DNA from: Bacteroidales bacterium
GTDB taxonomy: Bacteria; Bacteroidota; Bacteroidia; Bacteroidales; Prolixibacteraceae
Direction of reading: 5' to 3'
Assembly: GCA_012729335.1 (NCBI GenBank)
Contig: JAAYDJ010000016.1
Coordinates: 1 to 64,000 of the forward strand
DNA length: 64,000 bases
The notes under the pieces were generated by a model. The model had not been told where the DNA came from and searched no databases. It saw only the letters and a program-made list of their open reading frames with translations. This document shows positions 8,171 through 18,005 of the stretch, piece after piece (position 1 is the stretch's first letter; the number at the start of each line of letters is the position of its first letter). The translations under genes were made by a program, and so were the position numbers.

Positions 8171-11100
8171 CTATTTTCCGAATTCCATGGAGGCCAACCG
8201 TTTATAATAGTTGTATCTCCATTTGGCGTTTTCTTCTGCGGCGGCGAAGAGTTCTTCAGCCACTTCGGGGAAGGATTTCTTGAGGGAGGTATACCTCACC
8301 TCGCCGTTGAGGAAGGCCTGGAATTTCGACCAGTCGGGTTCCTTGGAGTCGAGCTGGAAGGGGTTCTTACCTTCGGCTTCAAGCAGGGGGTTATAGCGGA
8401 AGAGGCTCCAGTATCCGGCTTCTACGGCCCGTTTCATCTCTTCGTTTGATTTGCCCATGCTGTTACGTAATCCGTGGTTGATACAGGGCGAGTAGGCGAT
8501 GATCAGGGAGGGACCGGGGTAGCTTTCGGCTTCCTTGACGGCATTAAGGAACTGTGACTGGTTGGCGCCGATGGCCACCTGAGCTACGTAGACATATCCG
8601 TAGGAGAGCATCATGGCTCCGAGGTCTTTTTTGCGCACGCGTTTGCCTGCGGCGGCAAACTTGGCCACGGCCCCCACAGGGGTAGATTTGGACGACTGTC
8701 CGCCCGTATTGGAGTAAACCTCCGTATCGAGGACCAGCACGTTGATATCCTGACCGCTGGCCATGACATGGTCGAGACCGCCATAACCGATATCGTAGGC
8801 CCATCCGTCGCCTCCGAAGACCCAGATCGATTTTTTCACCAGGTATTGTTTCAGGTCCAGGATATCGCGGGCATACTGTCCCTCTCTGCCCTGGAGGGCG
8901 GCCACGACTTGTGCCGAGCTGACCACCGACGCATCGGCCAGATGGCGTGTGTCAAGCCAGCTGCGGAAGGCTTCCTTCTCTTCTTCTGAGATGCCGTTCT
9001 GCAGTTCGGCCGCCATGATGGCGGCAATGCGGTCACGCTGGGCATTGACGCCTTCGGCCATCCCGAAGCCATATTCGGCGTTGTCTTCAAAGAGGGAATT
9101 GGCCCAGGCCGGACCGTGACCCGAATCCTTGTGTTTCGTGTAGGGCGTGGCAGGCGCCGATCCTCCGTAAATGGAGGAGCACCCGGTGGCGTTGGCCACC
9201 ATCATCCGCTCACCAAAGAGCTGGGTGACCAGCTTGATGTGGGGGGTCTCCCCGCAACCGGCACAGGCTCCCGAGAATTCAAAGAGCGGCTGCGCAAACT
9301 GCGTGTTCTTCACCAACTTCGACTTCTCCACCACATTCTCCTTCAGGGAAACCTTGCCCACCATGTAATCCCAGTGGGGAATCTCTCCACGCTGACTTTC
9401 CAGGGGCTCCATGACCAGCGCCTTCTCCTTCGAGGGACAGATGTCGGCGCAGTTGCCGCATCCCGTACAATCAAGCACGCTCACCTGGATCCGGAAGTGA
9501 AGGTCGCCGAAAGTCTTCGACGGCGTAGCCTGTTTGGTCACCATGGTCTCAGGTTTGGCAGCCACCTCTTCCGGACTGAGCAGGAAGGGACGGATGGCGG
9601 CATGGGGACAAACATAGGCGCACTGGTTACACTGGATACAGTTGTCGGCATTCCACTCGGGAACCGTCACCGCAATACCACGCTTCTCATAGGCGGCCGT
9701 CCCGGGCAGGAAAGTCCCGTCTTCATATCCCACAAAGGTCGACACCGGCAGATCATCTCCCTTCTGGGCATTGATCACATCAACAAATTCGGAAATGTAC
9801 TTCGGGCGCAGGGTAAGGTCACCATCTTCCTTCTCCACCACGATCTGTTTCCATTCGGCAGGCACTTCCACCTTGATGACGTTGCTCCCGCCGGCATCGA
9901 TGGCATCATAATTCATTTTCACCACCTGCTCGCCCTTCTTGCCGTAAGTCTTGAGAATCGCCTTTTTCATCTCTTCCACGGCCATCTCAAACGGAATGAC
10001 ATTGGTAATGCGGAAGAAAGCCGACTGCATGATGGTATTGGTGCGGTTCCCCAGCCCCAGGTCCACGCCCAGCTGGGTCCCGTTGATGATGTAGAATTTA
10101 ATTTCGTTCTCGGCCAGGTATCTCTTCATGTGGTTGGGCAGACGGTCCCTGGTCTCCTCGGGGCTCCATATCGAGTTGAGCAGGAAAGAGCCCCCCTTCT
10201 TCAATCCCTTGAGGACATCGTAAAGATGGATATAGGCCGGGACGTGGCAGGCCACAAAATCGGGCATGGTCACCAGATAGGTCGATCTGATCGGCTTTTC
10301 ACCAAAACGGAGGTGCGAACAGGTGAAGCCTCCCGATTTCTTGGAGTCGTACTGGAAGTACCCCTGGCAATACTTGTTGGTCGATTCGCCGATGATTTTA
10401 ATGGAGTTCTTATTGGCGCCCACAGTACCATCGGACCCCAGTCCGTAAAACTTGGCCTGGTAGGTGCCGGAGGGTGAGAGGTCGACTTCAGGTTTCACGG
10501 GCAGCGACTTAAAGGTGACGTCGTCAACGATGCCGATGGTGAAGTCGTTTTTGGGTTCGGCGAGTTCAAGGTTTTCATAGACCGAGAGGATCTGGGCAGC
10601 GGTGGTATCCTTGGAGCCCAGTCCATAACGGCCGCCCACGATCAGTGGCGTACGGCCGGTGCCGTAAAAGAGAGACTTGATGTCATGGTAAAGGGGCTCC
10701 CCTTCGGCACCCGGTTCCTTGGCCCTGTCGAGCACGGCAATCCTTTTCACGGAATCAGGCAGCACGTTGTAGAGATACTTCGGGGAGAAGGGACGGAAAA
10801 GATGGACGGCGATCAGGCCCACCTTCTTGCCCTGGCTCAACAGGTGGTCAATGGTTTCCCTGATGGTCTCGGTCACCGAGCCCATGGCCACGATAATATT
10901 TTCGGCATCAGGGGCCCCATAGTAAGTGAAAGGATGGTACTCCCTGCCGGTAAGCTTGTTGATCTCCTGCATGTACATTTCCACGATGTCGGGGACGGCA
11001 TCGTAGAAGCGGTTGGAGGCTTCCTTGGCCTGGAAGAAGATGTCGGGGTTCTGTGCCGAGCCGCGGGTCACAGGATGCTCGGGGTTGAGGGCCCGCTCCC

Positions 11101-11716
11101 TGAAAGCCCTGAGGGCTTCCATGTCCACCAGCTGAAGCATCTCCTCGGTGGTGATGACCTCCACTTTCTGGATTTCGTGGGAAGTGCGGAATCCGTCGAA
11201 GAAAGAGACAAAGGGAACCCTTGACTTAAGGGTGGCCAGATGGGAAACCCCGGCCAGGTCCATCTCTTCCTGTACAGATCCGGCGGCCAGCATGGCAAAA
11301 CCGGTCTGCCGTGCAGCATAGATGTCGCTGTGGTCCCCGAAGATACTCAGGGCATGGCCTGCCAGGGCCCGGGCACTCACGTGAAACACCGTGGGCAGCA
11401 GCTCACCGGCAATCTTATACATATTGGGGATCATCAGCAGCAGCCCCTGAGAGGCCGTATAGGTGGAGGTCAGGGCTCCCGACTGCAGGGCGCCGTGGAC
11501 GGCTCCCGCCGCTCCCCCCTCACTTTGCATCTCCGCCAGCCTCACCGGCCGACCGAACATGTTTTTTCTTCCGTTGGCCGCCCACTCGTCCACATATTCG
11601 GCCATCGTCGACGATGGCGTAATGGGATAAATGCAGGCCACCTCACTGAACATGTAACTGATATGCGCAGCGGCATAATTACCATCACATGTGATGAACT
11701 TTTTTTGTTTTGCCAT
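8171..11716 (-). CDS. nifJ: Pyruvate:ferredoxin (flavodoxin) oxidoreductase
   Basis: Single-chain 1181-residue homodimeric-type PFOR, which oxidises pyruvate with CoA to acetyl-CoA and CO2 while reducing ferredoxin; cytoplasmic. All domains are in order: the pyrimidine-binding domain at the N-terminus (YPITPSSTMAEYVDEW), the gamma-like domain with STNKYCQGYFQYDSKKSGG, two [4Fe-4S] sites CIQCNQCAYVCP and CTGCGNCADICP, the proximal-cluster/TPP region with CAGCGETPH, and the TPP-Mg motif GGDGWAYDIGYGG followed by SNTGGQ. The ATG at 11716 begins MAKQKKFITCDGNYAAAH as in homologues. It is transcribed alone, 45 bp downstream of the AAA ATPase gene. It points to anaerobic pyruvate metabolism. Confidence 0.96.
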   Translation of the reverse strand: MAKQKKFITCDGNYAAAHISYMFSEVACIYPITPSSTMAEYVDEWAANGRKNMFGRPVRLAEMQSEGGAAGAVHGALQSGALTSTYTASQGLLLMIPNMYKIAGELLPTVFHVSARALAGHALSIFGDHSDIYAARQTGFAMLAAGSVQEEMDLAGVSHLATLKSRVPFVSFFDGFRTSHEIQKVEVITTEEMLQLVDMEALRAFRERALNPEHPVTRGSAQNPDIFFQAKEASNRFYDAVPDIVEMYMQEINKLTGREYHPFTYYGAPDAENIIVAMGSVTETIRETIDHLLSQGKKVGLIAVHLFRPFSPKYLYNVLPDSVKRIAVLDRAKEPGAEGEPLYHDIKSLFYGTGRTPLIVGGRYGLGSKDTTAAQILSVYENLELAEPKNDFTIGIVDDVTFKSLPVKPEVDLSPSGTYQAKFYGLGSDGTVGANKNSIKIIGESTNKYCQGYFQYDSKKSGGFTCSHLRFGEKPIRSTYLVTMPDFVACHVPAYIHLYDVLKGLKKGGSFLLNSIWSPEETRDRLPNHMKRYLAENEIKFYIINGTQLGVDLGLGNRTNTIMQSAFFRITNVIPFEMAVEEMKKAILKTYGKKGEQVVKMNYDAIDAGGSNVIKVEVPAEWKQIVVEKEDGDLTLRPKYISEFVDVINAQKGDDLPVSTFVGYEDGTFLPGTAAYEKRGIAVTVPEWNADNCIQCNQCAYVCPHAAIRPFLLSPEEVAAKPETMVTKQATPSKTFGDLHFRIQVSVLDCTGCGNCADICPSKEKALVMEPLESQRGEIPHWDYMVGKVSLKENVVEKSKLVKNTQFAQPLFEFSGACAGCGETPHIKLVTQLFGERMMVANATGCSSIYGGSAPATPYTKHKDSGHGPAWANSLFEDNAEYGFGMAEGVNAQRDRIAAIMAAELQNGISEEEKEAFRSWLDTRHLADASVVSSAQVVAALQGREGQYARDILDLKQYLVKKSIWVFGGDGWAYDIGYGGLDHVMASGQDINVLVLDTEVYSNTGGQSSKSTPVGAVAKFAAAGKRVRKKDLGAMMLSYGYVYVAQVAIGANQSQFLNAVKEAESYPGPSLIIAYSPCINHGLRNSMGKSNEEMKRAVEAGYWSLFRYNPLLEAEGKNPFQLDSKEPDWSKFQAFLNGEVRYTSLKKSFPEVAEELFAAAEENAKWRYNYYKRLASMEFGK

Positions 11717-11760
11717 AACTGATTCAGATTATTTGGTTTTTATTCATTTTTTAAATCACT

Positions 11761-12936
11761 TCAGTACAAAAAGCCGAACAACCAGAGGGGGATCCGGTGG
11801 CCTTCCCCGGTTTCGATCATATCGGCGGCGGCGTACCCTCCCCCGGAGGCTTCTGTTTTGCGGCCACCCACGGCAAAGGCGTGCTCCCCGTCGACCAGGA
11901 ATCCCCCGGCAGGGGAAGCCTGAAGCCGGTGGCGGGCCCCCACCTGGTTGCAGAAAAAGGTCTGCCGCAGGTTGGCCTGGTCGGCACTCTCCGGGGCAAT
12001 GGCATGCAGAATATTGGTATCGTACATGAAAATCCGCAGCGGCTTGCGCGCCGGACCTTCGTCCCCGTTGTGATAGAGGAGCCTGATGAGCCGGGCATTC
12101 CGCAGGTAGTTGAGGTAATTCATGACCGTGGCCCTTGAGGTACCGATGGCCGAGGCCAGTTTGCTCACATTGGGAGCCAGGGGCGACTCCGCAGCCACCA
12201 GGTACAGGAGTTTCCGCATCCGGGGAAGATACTTCAGCTCCATCTGGTTAATATATGGAATGTCTATCTCCAAAGCCAGGTTGATGTTCTTCAGCAACTT
12301 GTCGGAATAGAAATCGCCGTCGCCGGTGAAATAGGGGTAAAAACCCGTGCGCAGATATTCGGCGAAATATGCCAGGGGTTTGACCGCCGAGGTAATCTCG
12401 CGGGCTCTCTCCACATGCCCGCTGAGAATCTCCCCGAAGGTGAGCGGCTCAAAATGGCTTCCCGTCTGAATGTTGAGATATTCCCTGAAGGAGAGCCCTT
12501 CGAGGTGGTACAGGCTGACGATGCCGTGAAGGTCGGGATTTTCATCAGACACGCGCAAGACAGGAGAGGCCGTGAAGACAATCTTCAACCCCGGAATTTC
12601 ATGGTAACACTGCCGAAGCTCCTCCGACCACCCGGGGTATTTGTTGACCTGATCGAGAAAGAGCACCCGACCACCCAACTTCGAAAACTCATCGGCAAAG
12701 GAAAAAAGCCGCCGGCGCGTGAAGTAAAAATTGTTGAGATTGACGTACATCACCGACCGGTCGTTTCCATGGGTGGCCCTGATGTGGTCGAGCAGAAAAG
12801 CGGTCTTCCCCACCCCCCTGAACCCCTTGATGCAAATCAGACGCTCCTCCCAGTTGATCCGCTCGGCCAGCCGGCGCGGAAAATGGGGACGACCCGATTC
12901 CAGCAATGAGATATGATGTTTTATCAGTGTGTCCAC
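11761..12936 (-). CDS. AAA/DUF4143-type ATPase with degenerate catalytic motifs
   Basis: 391 residues, recognisable as the Bacteroidota AAA_14/DUF4143 ATPase family, whose cellular role is not established. Walker A is GFRGVGKT (38-45). The Walker B strand VLFLD (91-95) is followed by Q96-V-N where the family usually has E-[IV]-H, and FTASP (121-125) replaces the usual FTGSS. A winged-helix segment (KLASAIGTSRATVMNYLNYL) lies in the middle. The C-terminus FLVDGEHAFAVGGRK replaces the family's nuclease-like F-E-V-G-G-K, losing the acidic residue, but ends with the normal IPLWLFGFLY. It should bind nucleotide, but hydrolysis and any nuclease function may be lost. The comparison with the family consensus is from memory. 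Confidence 0.8.
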   Translation of the reverse strand: MDTLIKHHISLLESGRPHFPRRLAERINWEERLICIKGFRGVGKTAFLLDHIRATHGNDRSVMYVNLNNFYFTRRRLFSFADEFSKLGGRVLFLDQVNKYPGWSEELRQCYHEIPGLKIVFTASPVLRVSDENPDLHGIVSLYHLEGLSFREYLNIQTGSHFEPLTFGEILSGHVERAREITSAVKPLAYFAEYLRTGFYPYFTGDGDFYSDKLLKNINLALEIDIPYINQMELKYLPRMRKLLYLVAAESPLAPNVSKLASAIGTSRATVMNYLNYLRNARLIRLLYHNGDEGPARKPLRIFMYDTNILHAIAPESADQANLRQTFFCNQVGARHRLQASPAGGFLVDGEHAFAVGGRKTEASGGGYAAADMIETGEGHRIPLWLFGFLY

Positions 12937-12957
12937 TCCCGTTCCTTAGGATGACAA

Positions 12958-13021
12958 AAATAGCAGATAAAACCAGATTTTGCAATCCGAAGATTACAAA
13001 ATTGCGTTTCATCTGCTATTT
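12958..13021. promoter_or_regulatory. Nested inverted repeats between rho and the ATPase gene
   Basis: Outer arms AAATAGCAGAT (12958-12968) and ATCTGCTATTT (13011-13021) are perfect complements. Inside them, 12977-12987 and 12992-13002 pair with one mismatch around the loop CGAA. The element starts 22 bp upstream of the ATPase start and 43 bp downstream of the rho stop, so it may be an operator for the ATPase gene or an RNA hairpin ending rho. Confidence 0.6.
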
Positions 13022-13064
13022 ATAATTAGTAAAAATAAGCTTTGCCGGGAGGGTCAGAAGGGGG

Positions 13065-15161
13065 TCACTCGGCGTTCATGGAGATCAGGAACTCTTCGAT
13101 GGATTTGGTTTTCATGAGGCGGTCTTTCATGAAATCCATTGCTTCCAGCGAGTTCATGCCGCCGAGGTAATTGCGCAGGATCCAGATCTTGTCGAGGATG
13201 TACCTTGACATGAGGAGGTCTTCGCGGCGGGTGCTGGAGGCAGGGATGTCGACCGACGGGTAGATCCGTTTGTTGGAAAGTTTGCGGTCGAGCTGGAGTT
13301 CCATGTTGCCGGTGCCTTTGAATTCCTCGAAGATGACCTCGTCCATTTTGGAGCCGGTTTCGGTCAGTGCGGTGGCCAGGATGGTCAGGGACCCGCCTTC
13401 TTCGATGTTACGGGCTGCTCCGAAGAAACGTTTGGGTTTATGGAGGGCGTTGGCGTCGACGCCGCCGGAGAGGACCTTTCCCGAGGCAGGCTGCACGGTG
13501 TTGTAGGCGCGGGCCAGACGGGTGATGGAGTCGAGCAGGATGACCACGTCATGGCCGCACTCCACCAGTCTTTTTGCTTTTTCCAGCACCATGCCGGCGA
13601 CCCGCACATGCCGGTCGGCAGGTTCGTCAAAGGTCGAGGAAATCACCTCGGCGTTGACACTGCGGGCCATGTCAGTAACCTCCTCAGGCCGCTCATCTAT
13701 GAGCAGGACTATCATATATACTTCGGGATGGTTGGCGGCAATGGCATTGGCAATCTCCTTGAGAAGCACGGTCTTCCCCGTCTTGGGCTGCGCCACGATG
13801 AGCCCGCGCTGCCCCTTGCCGATCGGGGCAAACATGTCGACAATACGGGTCGAGATGTTGTCGTGCCCGTTGCCGGTGAGCTCGAATTTCTCATTGGGGA
13901 AAAGGGGCGTGAGATGCTCAAAGGGAACCCGGTCACGGATATATTCGGGCGACCGGCCGTTGATCTCTATCACCTTGATCAGGGGAAAATACTTCTCACC
14001 CTCCTTCGGGGGCCTGATGGTCCCCCGGATGGTATCCCCGGTTTTCAGACCAAAAAGCTTGATCTGCGACTGTGAAACGTAGATATCATCGGGCGAGTTG
14101 AGGTAATTGAAGTCGGCCGAACGTAGAAAACCATACCCTTCAGGCATGATTTCCAACACCCCCGTGTTGGCCACGATTCCGTCAAACTCAAAATTCTTGT
14201 CGATCTGTTGTTTCTCGGGCTGCTTTTCGGCTTGCTTTTCGGTTTGTTTGAAATTGCGCTGCTGTTCTTTTTTCTGCTGCCAGTCGGGCTGGCGGAACTT
14301 GCGCTGAAATGTGCCCTGCTGTGCGGGAGCCTCCCCTTTTTCCACCGTCTCCGGAGTGGTTTCGGCCTGGCTCTCCCCGGGCATGACACCCGTGAGGGGC
14401 GATTCTTCCATATCTTCCGGAAACGCCTCGCCCTTTTCCTCTGCCAGAAGATCCCCTCCCGGAAGATTCACCAGTTCGTCGTCGATGCGCTCTCCCTTCC
14501 GGGCAGGGCCATTCTGACCACCTTGCTTAAATCCTGGTTTGTCCTTGGAAAACTCCTTCATGATGGCACGCAACTGTTCATGGCGGGAAGGAATATTCTG
14601 ATCCTTTGCCGGTGCTCCCGGCGATGAGGAAGGCTCTCCTGAAACAGGCTCCCCCTCTGCGGAAGCCACCACGGGGGGGGTTGTCCTGACACCGCCCTCC
14701 TTGCCGATCACCTTACGGATCAGATCCTTATAACTGTTTTTTCCTTTTTTACCCTGGTTGTGCCCTGAATGCCCTCCGCGAACTTCCTCTTTCTCCTTGC
14801 CTGCACGGGCTTCCGCGGGTACCCCGCCACCTTTCTCGGCTCCTTTGGCAGCCCCCGGAGTGACTGCTTCCGTCTTTTCAAATCCCCCGGAATGCGCCCC
14901 CGCAGGAGTGGATTCCCCCACGGAATTCCCCTCCGGTACGTCAACCCCTTCCCTGGCCACACGGGTCTTCACTACCTTCACACGCGGCTCCTGCTGCTGC
15001 TGCTGGGCCTTCTTTTCCACATTCTGCACAGCCTGCAAATCCAATATCTTATAGATGAGATCCTGCTTCTTAAAGGACTCCACACGTTTTATCTTCAGCC
15101 CCTTCCCAATTTCACGCAACTCGGGTAAGAGCTTTTTTTCAAGTTCAGAAATATCAAACAT
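13065..15161 (-). CDS. rho: Transcription termination factor Rho
   Basis: Hexameric RNA-dependent ATPase that ends transcription; 698 residues against about 420 in E. coli. The first ~45 residues are a Rho_N helical domain ([20 protein letters not shown]). Residues ~50-325 are a low-complexity insertion rich in G, E, P, Q and K, common in Bacteroidota and predicted disordered. The cold-shock RNA-binding domain follows ([15 protein letters not shown]), then the ATPase core with Walker [15 protein letters not shown], the Walker B region with [17 protein letters not shown], the Q-loop and the R-loop region [20 protein letters not shown]. The C-terminus [10 protein letters not shown] is normal. 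It is divergent from rpoD across a 423-bp spacer and has its own promoter match. Confidence 0.96.
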   Translation of the reverse strand: MFDISELEKKLLPELREIGKGLKIKRVESFKKQDLIYKILDLQAVQNVEKKAQQQQQEPRVKVVKTRVAREGVDVPEGNSVGESTPAGAHSGGFEKTEAVTPGAAKGAEKGGGVPAEARAGKEKEEVRGGHSGHNQGKKGKNSYKDLIRKVIGKEGGVRTTPPVVASAEGEPVSGEPSSSPGAPAKDQNIPSRHEQLRAIMKEFSKDKPGFKQGGQNGPARKGERIDDELVNLPGGDLLAEEKGEAFPEDMEESPLTGVMPGESQAETTPETVEKGEAPAQQGTFQRKFRQPDWQQKKEQQRNFKQTEKQAEKQPEKQQIDKNFEFDGIVANTGVLEIMPEGYGFLRSADFNYLNSPDDIYVSQSQIKLFGLKTGDTIRGTIRPPKEGEKYFPLIKVIEINGRSPEYIRDRVPFEHLTPLFPNEKFELTGNGHDNISTRIVDMFAPIGKGQRGLIVAQPKTGKTVLLKEIANAIAANHPEVYMIVLLIDERPEEVTDMARSVNAEVISSTFDEPADRHVRVAGMVLEKAKRLVECGHDVVILLDSITRLARAYNTVQPASGKVLSGGVDANALHKPKRFFGAARNIEEGGSLTILATALTETGSKMDEVIFEEFKGTGNMELQLDRKLSNKRIYPSVDIPASSTRREDLLMSRYILDKIWILRNYLGGMNSLEAMDFMKDRLMKTKSIEEFLISMNAE

Positions 15162-15584
15162 TCTAAAATTTGTTTTGAAATAAAGTTGATTTTTTTTTGG
15201 CAGATCTTCCGTGAACAGTATCGAAGAGCGTATAAAAACTGTTCGGAATGGAACTGCAAAATTACTTATAAATCATCAATTAGCAAGTACCTGACTAAAT
15301 TTTTAAAACTTTTTATCCAAAAGTCTATAAAGCCAATATGACACACCCTCCTTTTTCGTGATGGCTCCGAATCACCTGATATTGTATTACCTATAGGTAA
15401 ACCCGTAAAAATCTTCTGCACCTATGCTATGATAATGTGCCTGATACGCATGGGGGCTGTCTCTATTTTCTGGTTAATATACACATTATTCTGCACTTTT
15501 CACTATCTTCACACCTCGAAATTAAGAAAGGACGAATCACGCGCAGGAAATTAGAAGATAAAATCCGTTAAGGGCCCCTGATCA
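15162..15584. other. rho-rpoD divergent intergenic region
   Basis: 423 bp without a convincing gene, clearly more A+T-rich than the flanking genes. It holds the rho promoter match at 15257-15286 (minus strand). For rpoD the best -7-like words are only partial (TATCTTCA, 15504-15511), so its promoter is not assigned. No tRNA or other RNA gene was recognised. Confidence 0.6.
15257..15286 (-). promoter_or_regulatory. Promoter match for rho
   Basis: Minus-strand TAATTTTG (15264-15257) fits the Bacteroidota -7 element TAnnTTTG, and TTG (15286-15284) lies exactly 19 bp upstream, the usual -33 spacing. The predicted leader before the rho ATG is about 90 nt. Confidence 0.65.
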
Positions 15585-16451
15585 ATGCGGCAATTGAAGA
15601 TATCCAAACAGGTCACCAACCGTGACACCTTATCTCTGGACAAATATCTCCACGAGATAGGGAGGATAGAGTTGCTCACTCCTGAGATGGAGGTAGAACT
15701 GGCCAAGAAGGTAAGGATGGGGGACCGTGTAGCGTTTGAGAAGCTGATCAAATCTAATCTCCGTTTTGTGGTTTCTGTGGCCAAGCAATATCAGAACCAG
15801 GGGTTAAGTCTTTCCGATCTGATCAACGAAGGAAACCTGGGGCTGATCAAGGCGGCTGAGCGGTTTGATGAAACCCGGGGGTTCAAGTTCATTTCCTATG
15901 CGGTATGGTGGATCCGGCAGTCGATCTTGCAGGCCCTGGCCGAAGATGCCCGTATTGTGCGGCTCCCCCTCAACAAGATCGGGTCCATCAGCAAGATCAA
16001 CCGCACTTTCAGCCAGCTCGAACAGGAATTCCAGCGGGAGCCCACCATGGAAGAACTCTCGGCGATTCTGGATCTCAAACCTGAACTGATTGAAGACTCT
16101 CTGAATCTCTCAGGACTTCACATCTCCATGGATGCCCCTCTGCGCGACGACGACGAAAACACCCTTTACGACATCCTGCTCAACGACGATTCTCCGATTG
16201 CCGACAACGACCTGATGAAGAGCTCCCTGCGCAAGGAGATCGAAAGATCGCTTTCCACCCTGAGTGAAAGGGAAGCCGACATCCTGCGCTATTTTTTCGG
16301 ACTGAATGAGTTTCCGGCCATGACCCTGGAGGAGATCGGCGAACGCATGGACCTGACACGGGAAAGAGTGAGACAAATCAAGGAGAAGTCCATCAAAAAG
16401 CTCAAGAACAGATACCGGAACCAGCTGCTCAAGAGCTATCTGGGACAATGA
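15585..16451 (+). CDS. rpoD: Primary RNA polymerase sigma factor (RpoD/SigA)
   Basis: Housekeeping sigma-70 factor of the short Bacteroidota type, 288 residues with no region 1.1. Visible regions: 1.2 ([18 protein letters not shown]), 2.1-2.4 ([50 protein letters not shown]), region 3 ([19 protein letters not shown]) and 4.1-4.2 ([22 protein letters not shown]). Region 2.4 and the helix-turn-helix of region 4 recognise the unusual TAnnTTTG and TTG elements of this phylum. It is followed by a GC-rich hairpin (16452-16468) and rpe 77 bp downstream. Confidence 0.95.
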   Translation: MRQLKISKQVTNRDTLSLDKYLHEIGRIELLTPEMEVELAKKVRMGDRVAFEKLIKSNLRFVVSVAKQYQNQGLSLSDLINEGNLGLIKAAERFDETRGFKFISYAVWWIRQSILQALAEDARIVRLPLNKIGSISKINRTFSQLEQEFQREPTMEELSAILDLKPELIEDSLNLSGLHISMDAPLRDDDENTLYDILLNDDSPIADNDLMKSSLRKEIERSLSTLSEREADILRYFFGLNEFPAMTLEEIGERMDLTRERVRQIKEKSIKKLKNRYRNQLLKSYLGQ

Positions 16452-16515
16452 CCGCCCCTGACGGGCGGGGCCGGCTGAGGGAACGGGCAAGGCGCCGGAA
16501 ATCCAAATAACCTTT

Positions 16516-16523
16516 TAACTTTG
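16516..16523 (+). promoter_or_regulatory. -7 box match directly upstream of rpe
   Basis: TAACTTTG fits TAnnTTTG and ends only 5 bp before the rpe ATG at 16529, so a transcript starting at the usual distance would be leaderless or nearly so. No TTG is seen at the -33 position, which lowers confidence. Confidence 0.45.
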
Positions 16524-16528
16524 TACGG

Positions 16529-17179
16529 ATGAAGAGAATGATAGCTCCGTCGCTGTTGGCGGCCGATTTCAACCATCTGGCCGCCGAAGTGGAAATGGTC
16601 AACCAGAGTGAGGCCGACTGGATCCACTGTGATATCATGGATGGTGTCTTTGTGCCCAACATCTCCTTCGGGCTTCCCGTGGTGGAGCATGTGGCCCGCA
16701 TCGCCACCAAACCCCTTGACGTACACCTGATGATCGTCGATCCCGGCCGCTATGTCCTCCCCTTTGCCCGTGCCGGAGCCTCGGTACTCACCGTCCACTG
16801 GGAAGCGTGTACCCACCTCCACCGTACCGTGGCCCACATCAAAGAGGAAGGGATGAAAGCCGGAGTTTCCCTGAATCCACACACCCCGGTTCACCTCCTG
16901 GAAGAGATCCTGCCCGACCTGGACCTGGTACTGGTCATGACGGTCAATCCGGGTTATGGGGGCCAGACCTTTATTGAGGGGAGCCTCAGGAAAGTGGAGC
17001 GTCTCAGAAAACTCACAGAGCGGCTCAATGCAGGGTGCCTCATTGAAGTGGACGGGGGCGTTAATGAAGAGACAGGGCGACGTCTTTTTGACGCAGGTGC
17101 GCATGTTCTGGTGGCGGGAAGTTTCGTTTTCAGGGCCGCCGATCCGGCCGCGGCCATCAGAAAGCTAAAGTCCCTCTGA
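16529..17179 (+). CDS. rpe: Ribulose-phosphate 3-epimerase
   Basis: TIM-barrel enzyme of the pentose phosphate pathway that interconverts D-ribulose 5-phosphate and D-xylulose 5-phosphate; cytoplasmic, metal-dependent. 216 residues, standard length. The metal-binding set is visible: H33 and D35 in IHCDIMDG, H66 in LDVHLMIV, and the later aspartate in EVDGGVNEET. The phosphate-binding region VMTVNPGYGGQTF and the C-terminal VLVAGSFVFR are conserved. It follows rpoD on the same strand, possibly read from both the rpoD promoter and its own -7 match. Confidence 0.95.
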   Translation: MKRMIAPSLLAADFNHLAAEVEMVNQSEADWIHCDIMDGVFVPNISFGLPVVEHVARIATKPLDVHLMIVDPGRYVLPFARAGASVLTVHWEACTHLHRTVAHIKEEGMKAGVSLNPHTPVHLLEEILPDLDLVLVMTVNPGYGGQTFIEGSLRKVERLRKLTERLNAGCLIEVDGGVNEETGRRLFDAGAHVLVAGSFVFRAADPAAAIRKLKSL

Positions 17180-17279
17180 TCCTTAAACTCTCCCCCGCTC
17201 CGGGAAGCTGCCATGGAAAAATACCGTACCCCGCATGAAGGAGATTCATCATTTTAATATGGTATACCTGTAGCGTGTA

Positions 17280-17834
17280 TCAATAACCGGGTACCATCAT
17301 TTTGCGTGCCGTTTGCACAGCGCTCTCCCTGTCCGCCAGCACCTCCACCAGACGCAGCGCAAAAGGCAGGGCCGCACCAGCCCCATTGGCCGTTACCACC
17401 TGACCGTCAGACACCACCGCTTCCCCGCTCCACACGGCCCCATGCAGGTATTTCTCGAACCCCGGATAACAGGTCGCCCTCTTCCCTTTGAGAAGACCCA
17501 GGTTACCCAGAACCATGGGCGCCGCACACAAAGCCCCCACCAGTTTCCCATCTTCCAGAATGGAGGGCAGAAGCTGCCTGAGACCTTCATGGGTGTTGAG
17601 ATGAGCAGCCCCGGGCATGCCCCCGGGTAAAACCACCAAGTCCACCTCCCCGAAATCCGCATCCCCAAAGAGCAGATCGGCCTCCATCCTGATTCCGTGC
17701 GACCCGGTCACCCCCTTCCGGCCTGTGACAGAAACCAATGACACCTTAAAACCCGCCCGGCGTAAAACATCGGCGAGAATCACGGCTTCCATCTCCTCGA
17801 AACCATCGGCAAGCATCAGAACCACACTTTTCAT
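17280..17834 (-). CDS. DJ-1/PfpI family protein (YajL/ThiJ-like)
   Basis: 184 residues. DJ-1 superfamily proteins act as glyoxalase III-like, deglycase-like or redox-protective enzymes in the cytoplasm; the exact activity here is unknown. The nucleophile elbow GALCAAP places the reactive cysteine at C103, with the acidic partner near E14 (ADGFEEME) and GGMPGAAHL before it. The closest group appears to be the YajL/PARK7-like 4-methyl-5(beta-hydroxyethyl)-thiazole monophosphate synthesis annotation class, a historic name with no thiamine role shown. It stands alone between rpe (convergent) and the ECF sigma gene. Confidence 0.88.
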   Translation of the reverse strand: MKSVVLMLADGFEEMEAVILADVLRRAGFKVSLVSVTGRKGVTGSHGIRMEADLLFGDADFGEVDLVVLPGGMPGAAHLNTHEGLRQLLPSILEDGKLVGALCAAPMVLGNLGLLKGKRATCYPGFEKYLHGAVWSGEAVVSDGQVVTANGAGAALPFALRLVEVLADRESAVQTARKMMVPGY

Positions 17835-18005
17835 TATTTAGGCGTTAAATAATGCTTTGTTCTTCAGTTAAATATCGGCTTAATGCCAATCACGGCTTTT
17901 CACGCCCATGGAAATCGCATGAAGCAAATAGTCATGCCCTTTTGTGGTCGGAGCACCATGCGACTTTCATACCATTTCCCGGGTGCATGAAGGTACCACT
18001 TTTTT

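Noticed and set aside
9116-10477. 453-codon plus-strand frame inside the pyruvate:ferredoxin oxidoreductase gene
   Set aside because: Antisense to a complete PFOR with all motifs; no start signal and no domain of its own.
17835-18005. Possible hairpin terminator after the ECF sigma gene
   Set aside because: GTGGT/ACCAC and TTTCAT/ATGAA words occur, but I could not form one convincing stem with a T-run.
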